Of a stretch of DNA of 49,579 nucleotides, positions 20,255 through 28,131 are shown one piece after another. The DNA lies in NCBI GenBank assembly GCA_013519935.1, contig JACDUA010000011.1:1-49579 (forward strand), written 5' to 3'. Within the stretch, counting starts at the first letter, position 1; each line of letters starts with the position of its first letter. The notes under the pieces were generated by a model that made no database searches, had not been told where the DNA came from, and saw only the letters and a program-made list of their open reading frames with translations. Both the position numbers and the translations under genes were made by a program. Source of the DNA: Ectothiorhodospiraceae bacterium WFHF3C12. Lineage in GTDB: Bacteria > Pseudomonadota > Gammaproteobacteria > Nitrococcales > Nitrococcaceae.

Positions 20255-20757
20255 AAAAGTCGCGCCGGGCCAAGCGCATGGAGCGGCATCATCAGCGCAA
20301 CCGGCGCCGGGTGGGCCTAAACCTGGTTTCGCTGATGGATATTTTCACCATCCTGGTGTTCTTCCTCCTGGTGAACAGCTCCGATGTCCAGGAGATGCCC
20401 AGCCACAAGGCCATCAAGCTGCCCGAGTCCGTCGCCGAGCAGAAGCCGCGCGAGACGGTCACCGTGATGGTCACCGCGGATGACATCCTCGTCCAGGGCC
20501 GCCGCGTGGCCGGCACGGCCGAGGCGCTGGCCGCCGAAGCGCTGGTCATTGAGCCCCTGAAGGCCGCCCTGGAGGATCAGGCCGAGCGCCGGCTGATCAA
20601 GTCCGACGACCCCAACGCATCGCGCGGCGAGGTCACCGTGATGGGTGACAAGTCGATCCCCTATCGCGTGCTCAAGCGGGTCATGGCCACGGTCACCGAG
20701 GCGGGCTACGGAAAGGTTTCGCTGGCGGTGATGCAGAAAGGCGAACAGAAAGGCTGA
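20251..20757 (+). CDS. ExbD/TolR-like protein 2 (canonical Asp present)
   Basis: A 168-residue partner of the previous protein. The very basic N-terminus (MKKSRRAKRMERHHQRNRRR) precedes the single helix LNLVSLMDIFTILVFFLLV, with Asp30 at the position equal to Asp25 of E. coli ExbD. The periplasmic domain includes MVTADDILVQGRRVAG and the ExbD-type ending VTVMGDKSIPYRVLKRVMATVTEAGYGKVSLAV. ATGA overlap with exbD1 and three bases before the AgmX-like gene. Together with the MotA/TolQ/ExbB protein it forms the energiser core. Confidence 0.93.
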   Translation: MKKSRRAKRMERHHQRNRRRVGLNLVSLMDIFTILVFFLLVNSSDVQEMPSHKAIKLPESVAEQKPRETVTVMVTADDILVQGRRVAGTAEALAAEALVIEPLKAALEDQAERRLIKSDDPNASRGEVTVMGDKSIPYRVLKRVMATVTEAGYGKVSLAVMQKGEQKG

Positions 20758-20760
20758 TCC

Positions 20761-21732
20761 ATGGCGAGCACCTACTACAACGCGCCGATGCTGCCGTGGA
20801 ACTTCGGGCATGAAGACGACCGGCGCTTCCGCAGAATCGTCGCCATCGTGCTCGGGGTGACGCTGCTGTTCTCGGCCCTGATTCCCTTGATACCGCTCAG
20901 CGAGCGGGAGCAGGAGACCCGGGAGGTGCCGCCGCGGCTGGCGAAACTGGTTATCGAGCAACGCAAGCCCGAACCGAAACCGGAGCCCAAGCCGGAACCC
21001 AAGAAGGAGGAGGAGCCGGAGCCCAAACCCGAACCGAAGCCCGAACCGAAGCCCGAACCCAAACCGGAGCCCAAACCGGAACCTGAGCCCGAACCCGAGC
21101 CGGAACCGCGGAGCACGGTGGAGAAGGCGCGGGAGAAGGCCAGCAAGTCCGGTGTCCTGGCGTTCAGCAACGATCTGGCCGATCTGGAGGAGCGTGACGT
21201 TTCCGAATCCATCGCCCGTGAGCAGCCGTTATCGAAGTCCGGCGCCTCCGCCAGCGAGACCGAGCGGGAGATCGTGACATCCAAGGTGGACACGGGCAGC
21301 CAGGGCATAGACACCAGCGGCCTGAGCCGCGACTCCGGGGGCGAGAAACAGCTCCAGGAGCGCGAGACGACACGGGTGGAGAGCCCGGTGGAGTCGGAGC
21401 AGCAGCAGGTAGCCAAGCGCACACGGCAGCAGCAAAGCGCCGGTGTACGTTCCGACGAGGAGATACAGCTGGTATTCGACCGTCACAAGAGTGCGTTCTA
21501 TCGGCTCTATCGGCGCGCCTTGCGCACCGACCCGACGCTGCAGGGCACCGTTGTCGTGAAGCTCACCATCGCGCCGTCCGGGGAGGTCACCAAGGCCGAG
21601 GTCATCGACAGCGAGCTCGGCGACGACGGCCTGGAGCGGCGGATCGAGCTGCGGGTGATGCAGCTCGATTTCGGCGCCCAACAGGTCAAATCCACCACAG
21701 TTAAGTACCCGATCGACTTCTTCCCGTCCTGA
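20761..21732 (+). CDS. TonB-like protein with AgmX/PglI C-terminal domain
   Basis: A 323-residue bitopic protein. It has a short cytoplasmic N-tail and a membrane helix at about 24-44 (RIVAIVLGVTLLFSALIPLIPL). A Pro-Glu-Lys linker of PEPKPEPK repeats runs at about 70-116, followed by a polar region and a C-terminal domain at about 232-323 (EEIQLVFDRHKSAFYRLYRRAL; LQGTVVVKLTIAPSGEVTKAEVIDSELGDDGLERRI). That ending is the AgmX/PglI (myxobacterial gliding-type) tail, related in layout to TonB/TolA. It would span the periplasm and transmit force from the ExbB/ExbD motor. Last gene of the operon; no terminator hairpin seen directly after it. Confidence 0.9.
   Translation: MASTYYNAPMLPWNFGHEDDRRFRRIVAIVLGVTLLFSALIPLIPLSEREQETREVPPRLAKLVIEQRKPEPKPEPKPEPKKEEEPEPKPEPKPEPKPEPKPEPKPEPEPEPEPEPRSTVEKAREKASKSGVLAFSNDLADLEERDVSESIAREQPLSKSGASASETEREIVTSKVDTGSQGIDTSGLSRDSGGEKQLQERETTRVESPVESEQQQVAKRTRQQQSAGVRSDEEIQLVFDRHKSAFYRLYRRALRTDPTLQGTVVVKLTIAPSGEVTKAEVIDSELGDDGLERRIELRVMQLDFGAQQVKSTTVKYPIDFFPS
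20968..21108 (+). repeat. In-frame tandem repeat encoding the PEPK linker
   Basis: Variants of the six-base words CCGGAG/CCCGAA and CCCAAA/CCGAAA alternate for about 140 bases and encode (PEPK)n then (PE)n. Because the unit is a multiple of three, slippage would change linker length without a frameshift. Confidence 0.75.
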
Positions 21733-21908
21733 GGAGCAGAACGTCGTCACGGAACGGAAGGCGCAAGGATTGGAGAATCTTCATACAGCATAGTAATCTA
21801 GCCGTGACTTCTACGAACTTACTGAAACAAAAACAGGTAAAGGGGTCGTCCGCGATCGCCGATATCCGCGGACCGGTTTCGACAAGACGCAGAACAAGGA
21901 TCCATCCG

Positions 21909-22541
21909 ATGAAGACGTCAAAAGCTTTCTCTGGGGCCGTGCTAGCGTTGACGCTCGCTTTGCCCTATTCCATCGCGCAGGCTGAACCCGGCGCCGCCAA
22001 TCTGAATCTGTTCGCCGGCCAGAAGCAGCTGGATAGTGATGACTGGTCACCGATCGATGAGCAGACTAGTGTCGGGATATCCATTGACTACGAGCCGGAA
22101 GGCTGGTGGCTCGGCGCCACCGTGGGCGTTTATAACGGTACCGCGGATGAATCGGTCACCTTCGCAGATACCACCGGCGGCGCGAACCCGAACCCCGGCG
22201 AACTGACCAGCGACACCTGGGAGCTATCTATTGGGCCGAAAAAGGTCTTCAAGATCCCCGGGGCCCCGGTTCGGGCGTACGTGGGCGGCGGCTACTCCTA
22301 CATGAGCGTTACCTACGTCGAACGCGAGTTCGACACCGATACGAGCACCTCCTACAAGCGCAGGGCCTCGGATTCCGGTCACGGCGTCTGGGCCAGCACG
22401 GGCGTGTTCGTCACCCTGGCGGAAACGATCAACCTGGGCCTGGAAGGACGTATCTCCCGCGGTGAGGTCGACCTCAACGGCTTTGACGCCGAGGCCGGTG
22501 GCGATTACCTGGGTGCGATAGTGGGCCTGCATTTCCAATAA
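21909..22541 (+). CDS. Small outer-membrane beta-barrel protein
   Basis: A 210-residue protein from the ATG at 21909, with AAGGA nine bases upstream; the open frame extends 35 codons earlier, but without a plausible signal. The signal peptide MKTSKAFSGAVLALTLALPYSIAQA is followed by alternating amphipathic strands (GISIDYEPEGWWLGATVGVYNG; VRAYVGGGYSYMSVTYVEREF; INLGLEGRISRGEVDLNGF). It ends on an aromatic residue pattern, VGLHFQ, typical of barrel proteins. Likely an eight-stranded OmpA/OmpW-like porin or membrane-stabilising barrel. Monocistronic, with a strong terminator hairpin after it. Function unknown. Confidence 0.82.
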   Translation: MKTSKAFSGAVLALTLALPYSIAQAEPGAANLNLFAGQKQLDSDDWSPIDEQTSVGISIDYEPEGWWLGATVGVYNGTADESVTFADTTGGANPNPGELTSDTWELSIGPKKVFKIPGAPVRAYVGGGYSYMSVTYVEREFDTDTSTSYKRRASDSGHGVWASTGVFVTLAETINLGLEGRISRGEVDLNGFDAEAGGDYLGAIVGLHFQ

Positions 22542-22604
22542 ACGCGTCCATGTCGCGACGCATCCCGCACCGGCGGGGTGTGAAGCGTAAGGCAGCAGCC
22601 ATGA

Positions 22605-22642
22605 GAGAATGCCGCTTCCAAAGGGAAGCGGCATTCTGCGTT
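22605..22642 (+). terminator. Rho-independent-type terminator of the outer-membrane barrel gene
   Basis: A perfect 14-base stem, AGAATGCCGCTTCC at 22606-22619 with GGAAGCGGCATTCT at 22624-22637 and a four-base loop, is followed by GCGTTT. The U-tract is short but the hairpin is strong. Confidence 0.8.
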
Positions 22643-22730
22643 TAGACATTCCGGACCTGCCCCCTCCGCCGCATTGAAGCCGGTCCGATCAGGCGCAACT
22701 CACGGTGCCGTCACGGCGTTACATACGGAC

Positions 22731-22763
22731 AAAAAAAAGCCGCCAGGCTTGGGGGCCGGCGGC
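22731..22763 (-). terminator. Terminator downstream of the phasin gene
   Basis: Read leftward, GCCGCCGG and CCTGGCGGC pair around a C-rich loop and are followed by eight T (A-run at 22731-22738). Two further hairpins lie between it and the phasin stop: ACTCCC/GGGAGT at 22767-22785 and AGGCCGG/CCGGCCT at 22805-22824. Confidence 0.85.
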
Positions 22764-22833
22764 AAGACTCCCTTTGGAAGGGAGTGGAGGAGGAGTCGTT
22801 TGAAAGGCCGGCCTGGACCGGCCTCTCGAATCC

Positions 22834-23202
22834 TTATTTCGCGGCGGTGGCCGGAACGAAGCTGGAGGCGTTGCTCTGGGCCAGCTTCTGGGCCTTGTCC
22901 GCGTAATCCTTGCTCAGGGTGACGACCTTCTGGGCGTCTTCCTGGACCCGCTTGCTGACCGTGTTCACGGTCTCGCCCTGGGCCTTCACGTAATCCTGCA
23001 GACCCTGCACGTCGCTGACGGAGGTCGCGGCGCGCACCTGCTTGAGGCCGAGATCGGCATAGGCCTTGGCCGCGTCCATCTGAAGCTCGGCCACCTTCTC
23101 CAGGTAGTCGACGTTCAGGGTGGCCATCTCGCGCATCGGGCCGAAGAACTTCTCGGCACTCTCGCTGAACTTGCCGAACTGGCTCATGAAATCGTTAGTC
23201 AT
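22834..23202 (-). CDS. Phasin family protein (polyhydroxyalkanoate granule)
   Basis: A 122-residue all-helical protein from the ATG at 23202, preceded by GGAGGG eight bases upstream; the longer open frame upstream lacks support. The sequence MTNDFMSQFGKFSESAEKFFGPMREMATLNVDYLEKVAELQMDAAKAYADLGLKQVRAA is of the Phasin_2 type, whose members coat PHA granules and limit their size. The C-terminal half continues as an amphipathic helix with an Ala/Lys-rich end (FVPATAAK). No phaC, phaA or phaB gene is in the window, so it is an orphan relative to the synthase locus. An unusually long 3' region with three hairpins follows. Confidence 0.88.
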   Translation of the reverse strand: MTNDFMSQFGKFSESAEKFFGPMREMATLNVDYLEKVAELQMDAAKAYADLGLKQVRAATSVSDVQGLQDYVKAQGETVNTVSKRVQEDAQKVVTLSKDYADKAQKLAQSNASSFVPATAAK

Positions 23203-23265
23203 ACTAGGTTCACCCTCCAAGGTGCTGTTTTGTTCAAAGGAGCGTTTGCTCATCTGTTGCGTTGC

Positions 23266-23294
23266 AGCATAGCAAGGGTTTTGACGCGATGCAA
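23266..23294 (-). promoter_or_regulatory. Possible phasin promoter
   Basis: Read leftward: TTGCAT (23289-23294), a 17-base spacer and TATGCT (23266-23271), about 64 bases before the start codon. Hexamer matches are 3 of 6 and 4 of 6. Several TTGC/GCAA words overlap it (TGTTGCAT, TGCTGCAACGCAACA) and could be an operator, for example for a PhaR-type repressor; that link is speculative. Confidence 0.35.
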
Positions 23295-23329
23295 CATTCG
23301 ATTTCATACCGTTCGTCGGGAACTGCTTC

Positions 23330-23700
23330 AGGCGCGAATGAACGCAGATAAGCACCAATGAATTCGTCCTGATAGACCGCGCCAGATGCCACTTGGTTCC
23401 AGGCCGGTGTCCGGAATTAAGACCACAGTGGTTGTGCTCGGGTAGTCACCATGACTTGATCCCGGGCACCGTGGGAGCGGCGTCCTCGCCGCGACTGGGT
23501 GAAGACGATTCGCGCCGGATACGACATCCCCGCATGCGGCTGACGGTGCGGGTGCCAACTTGCCGGTGTGGGAGCCTCATCCCCGTTATGCGGCGAAGCC
23601 CGCGCAATCGCGGCGGGGACGCCGCTCCCACGCGGGCTTCGTTAGTCTCCTTGCAGGCTTCGAAGGCAATCGGTGTCCATCCGTGTTCATCTGTGGCTAA
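23330..23700. repeat. Repeat cluster B: REP-like units between inverted GATGAAC arms
   Basis: No gene here. Left arm about 23330-23361 (GCGCGAATGAACGCAGATAA..). Right arm 23668-23700 (AATCGGTGTCCATCCG then TGTTCATCTGTGGCTAA). Inside are REP-like hairpins at 23470-23496 (GTGGGAGCGGCG..CGCCGCGA) and 23606-23637 (opposite orientation), plus degenerate fragments. The amtB terminator begins three bases after the right arm. Confidence 0.8.
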
Positions 23701-23702
23701 CA

Positions 23703-23737
23703 CAAAAAAAGCGGGCGCCCGTGATAGGCGCCCGCTG
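23703..23737 (-). terminator. Terminator of glnK-amtB
   Basis: Read leftward: stem AGCGGGCGCC / GGCGCCCGCT around the loop TATCACG, followed by seven T (A-run at 23703-23709... on the plus strand). It lies 29 bases after the amtB stop. Confidence 0.88.
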
Positions 23738-23766
23738 ACAGATCGAGGGATCAATGCGTTGTGTGC

Positions 23767-25038
<1,272 letters not shown>

Positions 25039-25065
25039 TTTGGAACCTCCGTCGTTGCCCGGCGT

Positions 25066-25638
<573 letters not shown>

Positions 25639-25724
25639 CTACAATGTCAGGCGGCTGCGGACAGGCCACCACGGCACCCGCGCGTTCGATCATGCCCGCG
25701 CACCGGGCTGCGAGGAGAATTGCC

Positions 25725-26024
25725 ATGCTCGACCCGAAGCAACTCGACGACCTGGCGCGCCGGTTCACGGAGAACCTCCCGTCCGGTGTCAGGGAGTTCC
25801 AGCAGGAAATGGAGAAGAACGTTCGCACGGCCATGCAGGCCGCCTTCTCGCGCATGGATCTGATTACCCGCGAGGAGTTCGATGCCCAGGCCAAGGTACT
25901 GGCCCGCACCCGCGCCCAGCTCGACGAGCTCCAGGAACAGATCCAGGCCCTGGAAGGCCAGCTCGAAGCGAAGAGCGGGAAGAGTGCCACCAAGAGCGGC
26001 AGCGGGAAGTCCAGCGCTTCCTGA
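25725..26024 (+). CDS. ubiK: Ubiquinone biosynthesis accessory factor UbiK (YqiC/BMFP family)
   Basis: A 99-residue protein from the ATG at 25725, with GAGGAG nine bases upstream. It matches the BMFP/YqiC family: an N-terminal amphipathic helical part (MLDPKQLDDLARRFTENLPSG) and MEKNVRTAMQAAFSRMDLITREEFDAQAKVLARTRAQLDELQEQIQALE, a trimerising coiled coil. A Ser/Lys-rich low-complexity tail ends the protein. In E. coli it helps UbiJ in aerobic ubiquinone synthesis. Upstream of comM on the same strand with a 54-base gap. Confidence 0.9.
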   Translation: MLDPKQLDDLARRFTENLPSGVREFQQEMEKNVRTAMQAAFSRMDLITREEFDAQAKVLARTRAQLDELQEQIQALEGQLEAKSGKSATKSGSGKSSAS

Positions 26025-26078
26025 ACGCACCGAGCCGCAAACCGGACAACCGGATCGCGACGACCAGGGAGGGTTATC

Positions 26079-27587
26079 GTGTCTGTCGCCGTTATCAACG
26101 CCCGCGCCGCCGTAGGCGTGGAAGCTCCATCCGTTACGGTGGAGGTGCATCTCGCCAACGGGCTTCCCGCGCTGTCGGTGGTGGGCCTGCCGGAGGCCGC
26201 GGTCAAGGAGAGCAAGGACCGCGTCCGCAGTGCCATCGTCAATAGCGGCTTCGAGTTCCCCGCCCGCCGCATCACCGTCAATCTGGCACCCGCCGATCTG
26301 CCGAAAGAGGGCGGACGGTTCGACCTGCCCATCGCACTGGGTATCCTGGCGGCGTCCGGACAGCTGCGAAAGGCGGATCTCAGCACCTACGAGTTCATCG
26401 GAGAGCTGGCGCTGACCGGCGCCCTGCGGCCGGTCAACGGCGTTCTGCCCTCGGCCGCCCAGTGCGCCGGCAGCGGCCGGGCCATGGTCGTGGCCGCCGA
26501 CAATGCCGGAGAAGCCGCCCTGGTGAAGGGCCTCACTGGCTATGCGGCCCCGGACCTGCTCGGCGTCTGCCGCCACCTGATCGGCGAAGATCGCCTGCCC
26601 GAGGCAGTCACCGACGCGGTCACCCCGGGCGCCCGATACCCGGACCTCGACGAGGTGCGCGGTCAGCACCAGGCGAAGCGCTGTCTGGCCATTGCCGCCG
26701 CTGGTGCCCACAGCATCCTGTTCATGGGACCACCGGGCACCGGCAAGAGCATGCTGGCCAGCCGCCTGCCGGGCATACTGCCGCCCATGACCGATAAGGA
26801 AGCCCTGGAGTCCGCCGCGGTGCAATCCGTCAGCGGCGGCGGTTTCGACCCGAGCCGCTGGGGTCAGCGCCCCTACCGCACGCCCCACCACAGCGCCTCC
26901 CACGTCGCACTGATAGGCGGCGGCGCCAGACCCCGACCAGGCGAGGTCTCGCTGGCCCATCACGGCGTTCTCTTCCTGGACGAGCTGCCGGAGTTCTCAC
27001 GCCTCGCGCTGGAGGCGCTGCGCGAGCCGCTGGAAACGGGCCGGGTGACCATCGCGCGGGCCGCGGCGCACACGGACTACCCGGCATCCTTTCAGCTGGT
27101 GGCCGCCATGAACCCCTGCCCGTGCGGTTACGCCGGCGACCCCAAAGCTCAGTGCCGGTGCACCCCAGAGCAGACCTCGCGCTACCGCGGACGGCTGTCC
27201 GGCCCGTTGCTGGACCGTATCGACATGATCGTGGAGGTCCCGCGGCTGCCGGCCAGTGAGCTGGACCGGGCCTCCACGGGCCCGTCCAGCAGCGAGATCC
27301 GGGGCCGCACGGAGTCGGCCCGGGCGCGCCAGCACCAACGCGCCGGCTCCCCCAATGCCCATGTCCCCGCCGGCCGCCTCAGCGAGGACGCGGCCCTGTC
27401 CAGCGCCGACCGGACGCTCCTGGCGAGCGCCATCGACAGGATGGGCCTCTCGGCCCGCGCCTATCACCGGATACTGAGGGTCGCCCGGACTATCGCCGAC
27501 CTGGACGGCAGCCCCAGGGTGCACCGCCCCCACCTGACCGAAGCGCTGGGCTATCGCCGCATCGATCCGTCCCGGCAGGCGGCATGA
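26079..27587 (+). CDS. comM: ComM/YifB family Mg-chelatase-like AAA+ ATPase
   Basis: A 502-residue hexameric helicase-like ATPase; ComM promotes branch migration during natural transformation in Vibrio and Acinetobacter. GTG start at 26079 with AGGGAGGG upstream. The N-terminal Lon-protease-like ChlI domain (about 1-170, VEVHLANGLPALSVVGLPEAAVKESKDRV) is followed by the Walker A motif GPPGTGKSM, Walker B VLFLDELPEF, the C4-type region NPCPCGYAGDPKAQCRC and the C-terminal Mg-chelatase domain (LSARAYHRILRVARTIADLDG). Full length and intact. Whether the organism is transformable cannot be read from this window. Confidence 0.95.
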   Translation: MSVAVINARAAVGVEAPSVTVEVHLANGLPALSVVGLPEAAVKESKDRVRSAIVNSGFEFPARRITVNLAPADLPKEGGRFDLPIALGILAASGQLRKADLSTYEFIGELALTGALRPVNGVLPSAAQCAGSGRAMVVAADNAGEAALVKGLTGYAAPDLLGVCRHLIGEDRLPEAVTDAVTPGARYPDLDEVRGQHQAKRCLAIAAAGAHSILFMGPPGTGKSMLASRLPGILPPMTDKEALESAAVQSVSGGGFDPSRWGQRPYRTPHHSASHVALIGGGARPRPGEVSLAHHGVLFLDELPEFSRLALEALREPLETGRVTIARAAAHTDYPASFQLVAAMNPCPCGYAGDPKAQCRCTPEQTSRYRGRLSGPLLDRIDMIVEVPRLPASELDRASTGPSSSEIRGRTESARARQHQRAGSPNAHVPAGRLSEDAALSSADRTLLASAIDRMGLSARAYHRILRVARTIADLDGSPRVHRPHLTEALGYRRIDPSRQAA

Positions 27588-27622
27588 GCTCATCGCCACA
27601 GCAAAGCGAAGGGAAAACCTCG

Positions 27623-28127
27623 TTTAGCCGCAGATGAACGCTGATTCGTGCCCTTCGCGGCCGCGGGGCCGCTCCTACGGATCTTTCGGTCTCCTGTGGG
27701 AGCGGCGTCCTCGCCGCGAATTACTCATTTCCGGGATGCATACTCCCGCGCCCAAGGCCGGGAACCGACCGGAAGGCAATCGCCGCGGGGACGCGCCTCC
27801 CACGGGCCCTTCATGCCCTGCGGTATTTCGTTGTGGGAGCGGCGTCCTCGCCGCGAAAGGGTGAGGTCCGAAGACGGACCTGTCGCGCCGGAGTCCGCGT
27901 TCTACGACTGCGTTGCCGTCGTGGGTGCGGCGCGGGCGGCGTAGGAGCTCAGCTCTGCTGGGCGAACCGCCCTTGCCTCTCTCTCGGCCGGCGAAGCCGG
28001 GCTCCTACAGCCGTTCGGCGTGAGGGCGCCGTCGGCAGGATCGCGCTCGCGGCGCTCCTACAGGTGCCGTGGCCGACCTGCGCGCTCCCGCCACATCTGC
28101 GTTCATCCGCGTGCATTCGCGGCTGAA
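27623..28127. repeat. Repeat cluster C: longest REP array, with inverted GATGAAC arms
   Basis: No gene in 27588-28131. The left arm 27623-27646 contains AGCCGCAGATGAACGCTGATT; the right arm, about 28093-28127, contains CATCTGCGTTCATCCG followed by CGTGCATTCGCGGCTGAA. Seven hairpin units are seen: about 27653-27679, 27697-27722, 27780-27802, 27831-27858, 27940-27975, 27980-28013 and 28045-28065. Both subtypes are present, GTGGGAGCGGCG..CGCCGCGAA and the CTCCTAC type. The cluster separates the convergent comM and acyl-CoA ligase genes. Confidence 0.85.
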
Positions 28128-28131
28128 TCTT

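Noticed and set aside
19101-20757. Assigning the exbB/exbD genes as tolQ-tolR
   Set aside because: No tolA, tolB, pal or ybgC nearby, two ExbD-like genes in tandem, and an AgmX/PglI-type partner instead.
21770-21796. Possible promoter TTGGAG / TAGTAA before the outer-membrane barrel gene
   Set aside because: Spacer is only 15 bases and both hexamers are poor; the real promoter is probably in this gap but cannot be fixed by eye.
27634-28126. Small frames inside repeat cluster C (and similar ones at 4208-4559, 23393-23797, 41242-41635, 48195-48871)
   Set aside because: They read through repeat units, contain repeated Arg/Pro-rich peptides made by the REPs, and lack ribosome sites and domains.
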